Shown here one piece after another: positions 11,816 through 38,460 of a DNA stretch of 64,000 bases. The notes below the pieces were generated by a model. It had not been told where the DNA came from, searched no databases, and was given only the letters and a program-made list of their open reading frames with translations. Made by a program: the position numbers and the translations under genes. Origin of the DNA: Latrodectus hesperus. Lineage: Eukaryota; Arthropoda; Arachnida; Araneae; Theridiidae. How positions within the stretch are numbered: the first letter of the stretch is position 1; each line of letters opens with the position of its first letter. Location: the NCBI GenBank assembly GCA_037975125.1, contig CM075853.1, positions 54,444,958 through 54,508,957 of the forward strand, in the 5' to 3' direction.

Positions 11816-11834
11816 AACACTGGCAAGGGGTTAA

Positions 11835-14300
<2,466 letters not shown>

Positions 14301-14403
14301 GTGTCTCTGTATGTGTGAACATAAAAACGGAATGACTTTCGGATTGCGTTAGTAAAAATAAATTGAAATAGACATCACATTTTTTGTAACTGCATTTAAT
14401 GCA

Positions 14404-14466
14404 AATTAAATAAATAAAATTCAATATAAAATTAAAAATATTATATTGAATTTTATTTATTTAATT
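14404..14466. repeat. Perfect inverted repeat, 26-bp arms
   Basis: Arms 14404-14429 and 14441-14466 are exact reverse complements separated by 11 nt. The DNA or RNA could snap into a long hairpin. It lies about 430 bp before the ATG of gene B. Confidence 0.9.
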
Positions 14467-14827
14467 AAAAATAATTAAAAAATATTTTCAGATAAATGTT
14501 TTGGGCAAAGACAGGATAGGTTTCAAGAAAAATATTTAAGGATTTGTATATTCCTACTTCAAATTCAATGACTCAAATATTTTAAGATTTAAATGTGTTA
14601 TTTTTCAATAAAATCAATTATTATTTCAAATTAATTTGATACTTTACATGTTTTTCTTGAAAATTTTATTATCTTCAATTATTTTAGGCAGAAACATGTG
14701 AAGTAAAAATTTATGCACAATAGTTTTTACATTTGCGTAATAGATACGTAAGTAAATTACAGGTTTCATTTTTCTCAAGAAACTAAGATTGTTAAAATCT
14801 TCGAAGATAAAAATAAACATGATAAAA

Positions 14828-14840
14828 ATATTATAAGAGC
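14828..14840 (+). promoter_or_regulatory. Possible TATA-like element of gene B
   Basis: ATATTATAAGAGC, about 60 nt upstream of the start codon at 14900. This is a plausible TATA position for a short leader, but AT-rich DNA makes chance matches common. Confidence 0.25.
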
Positions 14841-14899
14841 AAGAAAATTCTGTGATTGTTTTCGGAACCTGTTCTCTTCACGGAAAAATACAATAAACT

Positions 14900-23531
<8,632 letters not shown>

Positions 23532-23540
23532 CTTTAAACA

Positions 23541-23546
23541 AATAAA
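23541..23546 (+). promoter_or_regulatory. Polyadenylation signal of gene B
   Basis: AATAAA 10 nt after the stop codon of gene B. Confidence 0.55.
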
Positions 23547-27171
<3,625 letters not shown>

Positions 27172-27720
27172 CTATGATTTCATATGATCTAAGGTATTTT
27201 TAATGTTTTGTAAAAGCGATTTTAACTTCTTCTTCAGCACGACAACCCGGGGTGAGCCAAGGCTTTCCTCAGAACACTCCTCAGAACATTGTGTTCTCCG
27301 GGAGGCGACAGTTCTCCAGTTTGTCACTTGCAGCACTTTAGTGTCTTCCTCTACACAATCAGTCCATCTAAGTTTGGGCCAACCTCTAGATCTGTTTGCA
27401 ATGGGCCTATAATTTAAAATTATTAAAGTCAAAGACGAGGGGTCTATTTGACAGATATGGCCCGCATATCTCAAACGACATATTTTAATATAAATGACGA
27501 TGTCAGCTTCCTTAGAAAGTCTGTAGAGCTCGAAAATTGCATCTTTGTCTCCAAACTCCATTCTCATCTGCAGCACCAAAAATCTTTCTTAGGACTTTTC
27601 GTTCAAATATTACAATTTGATTTGACTGAGTCTTTGTTAGAGTCCAGGTTTCGCATCCATAAGTGAGAACAAGTCTTATGATGGTTTTGTATAGCGTGAT
27701 TTTTGTAGATCTTTTGATCT
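27172..27720 (-). pseudogene. Non-LTR retrotransposon 3' fragment
   Basis: The minus strand encodes the well-known tail of LINE reverse-transcriptase polyproteins: LYKTIIRLVLTYGCETWTL, then an FERKVLRK stretch, then in the open 135-codon part (27579-27172) RLRYAGHI, NRSRGWPKLRWTDCVEEDT and a WRTVASRR region. A frame change separates the two parts. Upstream catalytic domains are missing, as expected of a 5'-truncated LINE copy. No poly-A tail is obvious at the 3' side. Confidence 0.82.
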
Positions 27721-29081
27721 GTTTCGATTTTAAGAAAGTCCAAGTCCAAATAAGCAGCGATTAGCAGCAAGAATTCTTTTCTTTACTTATTCCATACAAC
27801 GCATCTCCAGAATTAAATAATAGGATTAAAATTATTTTTAACATGTATACAAAATGTATGATGAACATTTCACTATGAAAGATCAAAATAATTTCAAATT
27901 AGCCAGTGTTTAAAGTTCAATTCAAGTAAACTATATTATACAAAATTATTTGTAAGCATGATTTATACTATCAATCTAACAAGATAAATCTCTCACGTAA
28001 TAGGAAATGAAGCTTTTATAGAATCCTATTCAAATTTTTAAAATTGGAAGTGAATATTTACATTATATAAACAGGACACACATTTTTATTTTATTAAATA
28101 TTTCGTATTTAGATTGCAAACTTTTAAGAATTAAATAATTTTTAATGTTTTATTTTATCTGCTTGCAAATTAGTTCAGTGTATCATATTATTAAAGTTTA
28201 GTTTGAACACATTAAAACAAATAATTTTTTGTCATATATATATAGGTAAAAATAAGGAATGTGCATTTTGTCAAAAGAACATTCTTGTTAGGTTTGATAT
28301 ATGCAAACTGAAAGGGTCTATAAATTTTGACTATAATATATATCTATAGAAACTGTCTATAAATATTGAGAAATTATTTATAAAAGACATTTACTTATAA
28401 TTTTCATATCAAAAAATGGTAATATATCACAAGTGTAGCATTGGATATAAATTTCTTTATTAAATACCAACCAGAAAAATCTAAAATAATTATAATTTTC
28501 TTCTTTTTCTGAGTAAAAATTTCCTTTCATATGAATGTTATCAGAATTATGTAATTTATAATTAAAGTCAAATGGTAAGAACATTAATTTTTTCAACTTA
28601 GTATTTGTATCTTGTGTGTTTCTGCCCTATTAGAGCTACCAATAGACTGAAGAGAACGTCTATGACACACACTAAGAAAAGCCACTGAAGACAATGTTTT
28701 GAATGGCAGTTTCAGAATTCCCCCTGGGGTTTTGTATCGAGATTATTAAGTAAATTAGCATAATTTCCAGCTCAAACTTCCATTCCACAACAATGGAAGG
28801 ATTAAAATATCATTAATTATTCTTCACTCTTTAGTTGGAGATGAGAGAGAGTCAAATAGATTTCAATCATAAAAATGAGGTTTATCAAGCCGTTTATTTG
28901 ATTTTTTGCACTTTGTTAAATTTAAAATATATTTTTTCTCTTTGTGTTTTTATTAATTGTATTTCAAACTTATAATTTTTAAAACATATATTGTGACGCT
29001 GCATGCGTAAATTCTCTAAAACAAAATTTAATTGTTTCAATATTTTGGCTATAACCATGTTTAACGTTTCTTCTGCATCAG
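27721..29081. other. Upstream flank of pseudogene C, nothing recognised
   Basis: AT-rich DNA ending in the acceptor TGCATCAG before the first recognisable exon of gene C. The missing 5' exons of C were not found here. Confidence 0.5.
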
Positions 29082-31863
29082 CTTTCTTGAGAGAAAAAAG
29101 ATACGAAATGTAATGAACCACATTGAAGCTCATACCTGTATCCGTTTCGTTGAAAGGACCCACCATCAAGATTATGTACAATTTTTCAAAGATATCGGTA
29201 AGGAATGTTGCAGTAAGTATTTGAAGCAATATCACGATATTAAATTATCTAATTTCTTAAAGCCAATGATGTGTAATAAAGATTATAATTTTATGGTCTT
29301 TTACAATAAATAAAGTAAGGAAATATGTCCATGAAATGGAGTAAAGTTTCATGCATTTTAAGACTTTGATAATGATTATCATATGCATATGTTTGTTCTT
29401 TTTTTAACATATGATAATGTTTCTGACTACCATTTACATAATTTTAATATATTGAACAATATTTTTGGCACAAACACAAATATTTTGAAATGCATATACG
29501 TTCAAGAGTCTACATAAATGACATGTATTTATTTTGGAAGTACTCTTATTGAATTGTAAATATTACTTTGTTCTAATAAAGTAATTTAAGTAGGGTTTAA
29601 TTAGGACAAACAAAATTTATTAAAAAAACAACAAAAAATAACACAAGCTTAGTTTGTTCACACTCAATACCAGTATAAATTTGCAAAATCAAACTTAAAC
29701 TAATAAAAATGTATCTGGGTTAGAGAAATAAACCTCAAACAGAAGCAGTTTCATTATGTTTATTGAACAATATTTGTTGGATAAATCTAAATTTTTAATA
29801 TAAAAATATTTTTAAAATTCTCTATGACTACTATACATATACCTAATTTTTCAAATCATGAAATAATAAAGAATGAAAATAAATAAAGCATGTAATTAAA
29901 ATGAATTCAGTATTTAGTGATTATAAGTCATTAAAAAAATCGGTGTCGCTCTGGATTAAATGTGAGTCTATATTAGTGGCATTTTATTGTTAGAGAATTT
30001 GAAACAGACTGTGTTTAAATCCAATTTTAATTTAAGACTTTCTGAAATCATATAATAAATACCTAATGGACTTTAATAATTTTCAAAACTTTCAGCAAAG
30101 CAAACAACTCGACGGAATTTTTTGGAACATCATTTTTTTTATTTGTGGAAATTAATGACTTGATTATAATTCTGATTCAATATGAACTCTTTGATAACTT
30201 TCTTTTTTGGAAGCAATGAAACCATACCTTTTCTCATCAACTTTATTGCTTGCTTATTGATTAAGAATTTTGTAAGAAAATTTGAGAAGAGTTCAGCTTA
30301 TATATTTATTGAACAGAGCTATTCACAGTCAAGGAACTATTAATGGGAAAATATTCCTGAAAATGAATCTTCATTGTATTGCAAATTTATTGAACCGCAA
30401 ATAAAAAAGAGGATATGTACAAAATTTCTTATCAAAGTCATTGTTATTTACAATGACTTTTGTTTCACAAAAATAAGTAGATTGTTGAAAAAGACCATCG
30501 AGTTGCTAATTAAAATAAGTTAAATAATTCATTTACAAGCATGAAAATCTGTCACTTAATTTACAATTATTTTGAAAATAATATTAAACATTAATTTCCG
30601 TTGCTATTCGTACATTGGAAAAATAGGCAGGGAACAAAAATTGTCTCTGGGAGACGGTTGCGAGGCGTTTGGAATTATTTTACACGAAATGCTGCATGCA
30701 GTTGGCTTCTATCATGAACATATGCGATCAGATAGAGACGACTACATCAAAATATACTGGGAAAACATACCTGAATGTAAGTAGATTCTAATTAAATGCT
30801 CTTTGATAACTTTAGATTAATCTCACTAAAGCACCAATTTTTTTTTTAAATTTTGCATTATATTTAATTTTAAAACCTTTCAAAAAACGTAATTAAATCT
30901 ACATTAGATAAATATATTATGAAAAAATATTTGAAAAAGAAATATCTCCTTCAGAATGATGTTTTTGTGAATTGTGTTATTTATTTTATTATTTTAAAAA
31001 AGGGGAAGTTTCCTTAAGAATTCATTTTTCAGAAATCTCTTCATTGAGGGATTATAAGTTATTTAACTGCATAAAAAAAACTTCATATAGTTTTTAAGTA
31101 ATATTTTCTTGTTATTATTCTAAAAGAACCTTTTTATCTTATCGTTAGGGTAAAAGATGCATTTTCTCCAACTGTTCGTTCATTCGAGAATGAAATTTTT
31201 TGGAAACATTAAATATTAATATAGTTTACAGTAATTCATTTTCTTCAATTGAATGCAATTCTTAATTTATTTGTATAAGTATTGTAAATACAATAGGATA
31301 GGGAGATGTATATTCTAATTATTAAAGATTTCTATACATTTTAACATTAAAATATTTGGAATATATATTTTTCTTATGAAATCACTATTTCCATATTTTT
31401 TTAATATCTTCCTACAGAAATATTTGAACTTTAAGCATAATGAATTGATGTATAAGAGCTTACGTCCATTCATTTATCGACATTAGTTTTTAACTTTATA
31501 AGTTACGTATTTACAAATTTTTTAGGAGTAATCTTAATTTCTACTTAAATTTCAATAGATAACCATTTGATTGAAAATTATTGAAATCGATTTAAAAATT
31601 TTTAATAATTAATAAAATTTTAACATAAATTTATTTTTTCAGAATGGCATCAGGCTTTTCAGAAACTATGGCCTGAGGAGAATAGGCTCTTAACTGAGTT
31701 CGATTATGCTTCTATTATGCTTTATGGTAGTAACTCCTTCTCTAAAATTTGGGGTGAATCACCATGACCGGGATTGACGGCAGATTTTTCCCGGAAACAT
31801 ACGAAAAGAATTCCATGTGTGTTAGATGTGAAGAGAATAAATATGTTGTATGAATGTCAATAG
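29082..31863 (+). pseudogene. Gene C: astacin-like metalloprotease pseudogene
   Basis: Three astacin exons resembling gene B: 29082-29197 (first-cysteine exon), 30601-30776 (zinc exon, 176 bp, [12 protein letters not shown] intact) and 31643-31863 (Met-turn SIMLY present). Lesions seen: the first exon has a net length change that breaks the frame; the splice acceptor before the zinc exon reads CG instead of AG (30599-30600); the zinc exon ends in T, so joining to the next exon makes a TAA stop; the last exon has a 1-nt loss before the ACCATG step and a further 2-nt loss near 31817-31823. Signal-peptide and pro-region exons are missing. The open zinc exon could mislead gene finders, but no functional product is possible from this locus as sequenced. 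Confidence 0.88.
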
Positions 31864-32580
31864 TCATGTTAATGAAATTTAATATTAAATTTCAAATCTA
31901 ATGATATCGATTTTCTCAAATTCCAAACTTTTTTTTATAGATTTCTTAATTATGATGATGTTTTGATTAATACAAAAACATGAAAAGTCAATGTATACAC
32001 ATAAATATTTCAATGACTGTAATAAAATACTTAAATCTTGCATTCATAAATAATAATTTTTACTATGATACATAAAATTCAACTTTGGGTATCAATATAA
32101 AATAAGATAGAAATATTCTATTGTGATGCAAGTTTTTTATTTTTAACATTTTTCACGGTTTCAGTAATTTTTAAATTTATATAAAAAAATTAAAATTTTG
32201 ACGAACGAAGAATTTTTTTTGATCTAAAACATTAATCCTTGTTTTGAATTTACATTTCTTACTTACTTTTATCAAAATATTTTAATATTAAAAATAATAT
32301 TTCAAATAACATTACTTTTATCAAAAAATAGTTTTATTGATTTCAAGCACATTAAAGAATAAATTTTTTCTATTATAATAATTTTTTTCTATATCAGATA
32401 TATATCTTCGTTCAATACCGAATGATATTTTTTCATTTAAAGGAAGCATTTTGGATGTCAATTAAAATTCAAAGAAAGAGAATGCCTAGATAAAACATTC
32501 AAGATGACATTCTCGATATTTTGAAAGCTTAATAACAAACAATTAACAATCATTAAATTGTCATATTGAAAATTTGATAA
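31864..32580. other. Spacer between pseudogene C and mariner
   Basis: AT-rich, noncoding in all frames, no repeat recognised. Confidence 0.5.
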
Positions 32581-32582
32581 TA

Positions 32583-33963
32583 CAGGGTGACAATTTTATG
32601 CTGTTGACAAAATTGCACTGCTTTTGATTGGTTTAATTCATGTCCACCACTTTTTATAATAATTTCATTTGCTTAAGAAATCTTAGTGATAGTAAAACAA
32701 ATAGGTAGTTTTTATTCCTCGTTTGAAATGATATGTCAAACCAACGACGACAAATAATTGCTTTATTTGAGACTGAATTGAAGAAAATTCAGATTGCCAG
32801 AAAGCTGGATATCCACAAACAAACAGTATCATCTAACGATTCTTGGAGCGATTAATGATTCAAAAACGATTCTACAATCGATTCTTGGAGTTTGACCATG
32901 ACGGTGATAGACCCCGAAAACCAACAAAAAAGAACTTTGAATACAAATGAAATTCACAAAATTATCAAGAAACGAATTAACCGAAATCCAAGAAACTCAA
33001 TGCGAAAAATAGCTAAAGAAATAGAGGTTAATAGAGAATCAGTTAGACAAATAGCAAAAGAAGAACTGGAACTTAAGCCATATAAACTTCTAAAAGTACA
33101 GAAATTAACAGAGAAAAATAAGCGTACACGGTTGCAAAAATGTCGAGCTCTCCTTCGAAAGTCCGCAAAAGGCGCATGGAAGCATTTCTTCTTCACGGAC
33201 GAAAAACGTTTCACAATTGAACAATCCTATAATCGATAAAATGACTGTTACTGGTCATCTGATCGTCCTGGAGGTCTAATTAGCCCTCGTATGCAAAAAA
33301 TGACCGTTGAGGGACAAACAAACCAAACGTTCTGGAACTTCCACAAGATTAGAACGTCGACAAAAACTACAGTCAGTTATGGTTTGGGAAGGCATTTGTG
33401 AATTTGTAAAAACTCCTTTGGTTTTCATAGATCAAGGTGCCAAAATGAACAAGACCATGTACTTCAATGAAATTTTGCAGTTGGTTTTATTTCCTTGGGC
33501 CCAAAATCATTTTAAAAACAGCATCTGGATACTTCAACAAGATTCTGCCCTTTTTCATAGAGCAAAAGCAACGCAAGATTGGTGTCAAGCAAATCTTCCA
33601 GATTTCATACCTGTGGGAATGTGGCCTCCCTATTCATCTGACTTAAGCCCAATGGACTACAGTGTTTGGTCTATTCTGCAATCAAGAGTATGCTCTAAGC
33701 CACATCGAAGTTTGGGAATGCCTAAAGGCTACTCTTAAGAAGGAATGGGTTAAATTAACGCCTGATGAACTGCGGCCCATTGCAAAAAATTTTACGCGAC
33801 GTTTAAGGTTGTGTATCGATGTCCAAGGGTAAAATTTTGAAAATAATTAAATATGTTGTATCTAAGTAACAAATGGTTTAAGTAAATTTAGTTTTTTAAA
33901 TTAATTCTATGTTTTTAATTTCCTACAAAATATTTTTTTCAACAGGATAAAGTTGTCACCCTG
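32583..33963 (+). mobile_element. mariner-family transposon, DD37D type
   Basis: 1381 bp between TA dinucleotides (32581-32582 and 33964-33965), the target site of Tc1/mariner elements. Terminal inverted repeats are about 30 bp with 3 mismatches and start CAGGGTGACAA on both sides. The interior carries one transposase gene on the + strand, now broken. Confidence 0.93.
32733..33833 (+). pseudogene. Broken mariner transposase (DD37D spacing)
   Basis: The start codon at 32733 opens a helix-turn-helix region (FETELKKIQIARKLDI) that stops after 40 codons near a short duplication of ACGATTCTTGGAG. The frame resumes to 33239 with the first catalytic Asp in FFTDEKRF, stops, and continues in another frame from 33307 with the second Asp in LQQDSALFH and the third in LSPMDYSVW. 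There are 37 residues between the second and third Asp, the spacing of the maT-type mariners. The C-terminal tail continues past another shift to about 33833. At least three disruptions make the copy non-autonomous. Confidence 0.85.
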
Positions 33964-34180
33964 TATTTCTAACATAATTCTTTAATAAAAACAAAAACAA
34001 TACTGAAAACTTAAACAACAGCAATGGTTAGGCTGAAAGTTTCATATTGTGATATAATTTATATTTTTTTAAGTACATTAAATGTGTCATTTTAGACAGC
34101 AGAATTAAGTGCTCTTTAGGGAATTGCAAATCTCATTTGTTTAGTAGCTTCGCATTCGCTCAAAATTAAAACGATGTTTT

Positions 34181-34273
34181 AATATTGAATAATCAATTCA
34201 GTCAATATTGAATAATTAAGTCAATTAATATTGAATAATTAAGTCAATCAATATTGAATAATTAATTCAATAT
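34181..34273. repeat. 23-bp tandem repeat, about four copies
   Basis: Head-to-tail units starting AATATTGAATAAT at 34181, 34204, 34227 and 34250. The last is partial. Confidence 0.9.
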
Positions 34274-36548
34274 TTTTTAATGCTTACAGTTTGTAATGAA
34301 TCATATATTTTTCACGTTTAAATTTCATTTAAAATCGGATATATGGCAGTAGAATTTTTATTAAGTTAAATGATAACTAAAATTCAAAAGTAAAGAGAAT
34401 TGAAAATTATTTAGTTTATTTTCTCTAAAAATTTGTAATAAAGTATTAGAGCGCTTACGTAGTTGTTTTGTATAAGTATTTTAGCATAGTAAAAATATTA
34501 AGCTTAAACGTTTGTCTTGGATTTCTTTTACTGATTCTCTGACTAATAAAGTATATTCCTCATGATAAAATAAATCCTTTCTTAGTTGAAATACACATTT
34601 TTAATCAGAAAACATATTTAAAAAATCAACTATAATGCATAATGTTACAAACATTAGTAATTAAATTTTATGATTAAATAAAAATAAATAAATAATTTTT
34701 TATTAAAGAGAAATGAGAATAAAAATAAACGTTTAATAATAAAATCATGTCTCTTAAGCATATATAGCATATCAAATTATGGGTTTTGTTTGAAGTACAA
34801 TATGTACCTCTTACATTCATTTTAGCTTTGGAACTAGTGAAAACAGCTTTAACTTTCTAAGACAAATAAATTTAAACTAAAATCTCTTAGAATGGAATTA
34901 GAATTTCATTCCTTGGCATTTATTTGATTTTTTTGCAAAATTATCTGTAAAAGTTTTAGATAGGTATAACAAATTGTAAAGATTTTAATATGTATGAAGA
35001 AAAATATTTAAGATTATATGTTCTTGTCGTCACAAAGAAGCTTAATGGAAACATGATAACTAATAATAAAAAATTACAATTGTTAATATTAATATTCACT
35101 GTTCTTACTTTCTTTTACTTTTTTTAGTTATTCAACTTTCATTTATTAAATAAGGAGTTCATTTCGTGCATTTTTAATAATAAAATAGATTGAAAATGAT
35201 TTTTGAATTTTTATTTTTTAATAAAACTATGCAAAACATGTATACATCTTTCATTTGGTAAGAAGTTTTTGTTTTTTTACTTGAATATTGATAAATTTAT
35301 TCTTTATACATTATGAATAAAACTCAAAGTTATTTATATAGAAAGTAATAATGCTATTTGAATATTTTTAATATCTTTAAAAAACTGAGCCTAGTTGCAA
35401 ACCATTTTATTTACTTTAATTATTGGTAAATAAAGAGCATTTATTGTGGTGCCTGAAATATAATATGGAAATGTATTTTCAAAAAAGTAACATGAATCAC
35501 GATTTTTATTAAATTAATGAATTGAATGGGTTAGTTTCGAAAAGGAAAATTTACTTCACACTATCCTTTACATTATAATAATTTAACAATTTTATTTCAT
35601 ACGTGGTTCAATCAATAGTTTATTAATTATAATTCAAAATTACGAAGAAAATTGAATTCTAAGTTATTAAAAAGCTTAATTTAACATATTAAAAGTGTGA
35701 GATGAATTGAGAAAAATATCACATTCGATAGAAATACATATAATGAGTATACTTAAGTGTGCACTATATGTAAATCGGCAATTCTGCTGATACTCTTGAA
35801 ATAAACATAAAATAAAAATCCGGAATACTTCATATATATCTCAAATAAAAAAATTGGTTTGACTATTTAATATTCTTAACAGTTTATTTCAAAAGAATTA
35901 GTGATAATTATCACGTGTATTTTCACGGAAAAGAATGTCATAGTTTGAAATAAGATGGAGAAAAATTATTGATTGTTTCATATATTTATTGGTTAATCAT
36001 TTAATACATAAAAGACGAACTCAAACAAAAATATGCATTTAAATTGTTATAAAAGATTTTTATGGATGATAAATGATTACAAATTCCCTTCAAATTTAAA
36101 AGTTTCATTATCAAATATCATTGATTCCATTCGAGGAAAACACTTACAGATGATAATCTTTCACCTGGCTTGTCAAAAGAAAGTCGAATTTAGATTGGTA
36201 TTGAAATAGCATCGGTTCAAGTACTAATTATAAATTTTATTGCTGATCAAAATAATCTTTTGTTCTTTAACTACCGATTTTTAAAATGAATTATTACTTA
36301 ATTTAATTCTTGCTACTGAAATGTTAATTGTTTTAACCATTATCGAAAAATAAAAATTTAATTTGAATAAAGTGTAAAATTTAATAAGGTCAACTAATAA
36401 AATCTGGATTAACTTCTAGCTAAAATAATACCAATTAATACCAAATGATAATATTTACTAATATTAGTATGAAGGGAGAATTTAAATAGAGATTACTTTT
36501 AACTGATGTTAACAAATGTTATAATTAAATGAAAAATTATTTTGTTGT

Positions 36549-36650
<102 letters not shown>

Positions 36651-38169
36651 ATTATTTCATTAAATATACATATGTTAAATTTTATAATTTAAATTGCTTT
36701 CCATTAAATAACTTTTAGAAATCTTTTGTTTAAAAGTGTTAAATAAAAATTAAATTAATTTAGAATTAATAATAATTTTATTTGAAATAAATTTTACAAT
36801 TTATACTTTTTAAAATTTTCCATTTGTTATCCTACTTAAATTTCCAAAATTATTTAATTAATTAACATATAACTTCCTTAAACTTTAATTCTTATATAAT
36901 ATTTGTTAAATAGCATTCATTAGTTCATTTGGTTTAAATATTAAAATTCACTGCAACGGAAAAAAACAACTATGTGTAAAAACTTTAATATTTTATTCAA
37001 AATATATGTATAAATAACAAAATACTCTTTATAAAATTTTTTACTGAATAATGATAATAGTTTGCTCTGACTTTATTCTCAACCAACTCATGCTTATCCA
37101 TATTTTGTTGATCCTCGAAAATGCTTTTCGAAGAAGGATAATAAAAACCACAAGAAATTTGCAACATGTGTATAGTCTGTTGATATATGCAAATGATAAC
37201 AATTTCAAGTCAACCACAGATCATGGGAAACTGCTACGCTATTTAAAAATATGCACAAAACGAATACAGTCTGCAGTTTCAAGTTTAAATGTATTTTAGT
37301 AAGATTGTCTTTTGATTATCTAATAATAATGATACGATTCTAGTTATTGTTACTTGAGTGCATTTCTAAATGTGATCAAAGAAGAGATGATGCCTACAGA
37401 GACAGCAAATCAGCTTCCAGAGTATTGGTAAATGAAAACAAGTAGAAGTCATAAAATTAGTAGATTCATGATGAACAACAGAAGCTATTGTAGATATTTC
37501 GCGCATCACTACATGTAAAGGCAGGCATATTATGTTTATAACATTGATCGCTGGATACCTCTGCCACTGTAGTATGGCAAGCATGTCCATATGAAACTAT
37601 TAAACGTCGAATGTAGATCAGCAAGTATTCCACAAGATATCATTTTTAACTGCCAAGCCATAATACACTCCCTCTTCCTTCTTGGAGCACCACCATTCGA
37701 GATCCTCCATGGCCTCCGGGCCCCAGAACTGGCAGACCTCGTCACCAGGACTTTTGGAGGAATATAAAATTCATTTGCACTTTGCACCTTTATGGACACG
37801 ACAACAACAACTGTAACTTTAAGTTGTAGGCAAAGATGAAAACTTAAATTACAAGTTCTAATGGATAAATTTAAATGGATGAATAATATTTTAACTAGAA
37901 ATTTTGTTAAAATATAGTTTGAGGACATTACGAAAAGATTTTGTTAAGCTTTTGTCTTATGCTTCACAACATTGGTACTATACTGGATATAATAATTTAG
38001 AGTGATAGTAGCTTACCTTGTAAACTCTTTAGGAAAATTACTAGTCCATTTATTTTTTTCTGTATTATATTCCTGAGATTTTTCTTTCTTTATCTTCGAA
38101 TCTTACTTGTGACCAAATTTCATTTTAACTTGAAATTTAATGTTGTTATTATTGTCTTGTACTGTAAAG

Positions 38170-38460
38170 TAGTCAATGGAATCAAATTGATCCAAAAGTG
38201 TCCAAGGCAACTCTAAGCACTTCTATAAATTTCGAGGATAGGAGTTGATACAAGGAATCATGACGGACCCTGAAGAACTTTCCCAATATGGCTGGGCAGT
38301 CAAAGATATGGTCGGGAGAGAGTTCAGTGTCTGTGCAGTGAGAACTGCTTCAGTACCTTCAATGGCGATCGGCAGATATTTTCATTTCCTGGCGGTGTTT
38401 AGTCCTCCATATGGCTATGATTTCAGAGATAGCGCAGTTACAGTTTAGAGCAAGGATGGA
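38170..38460 (-). pseudogene. Non-LTR retrotransposon C-terminal fragment
   Basis: On the minus strand the frame containing SPDHIFDCPAILGKFF and ending near VALDTFGSI resembles the zinc-knuckle-like C-terminus of jockey/CR1-type LINE polyproteins (the C/H-x-PDH-C-P pattern). The block is clearly GC-richer than its surroundings. RT and endonuclease parts are absent. Confidence 0.55.

Larger units (their letters stand above)
10849..11830 (-). mobile_element. Decayed piggyBac-like transposon flanked by TTAA
   Basis: A 982-bp block bounded on both sides by TTAA (10845-10848 and 11831-11834), the target site duplicated by piggyBac elements. The ends begin CCCCTTAACTGTG and, from the other side, CCCCTTGCCAGTG. 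The interior holds a broken minus-strand transposase tail. At about 1 kb it is well short of an autonomous element, so it is an internally deleted, dead copy. Confidence 0.82.
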
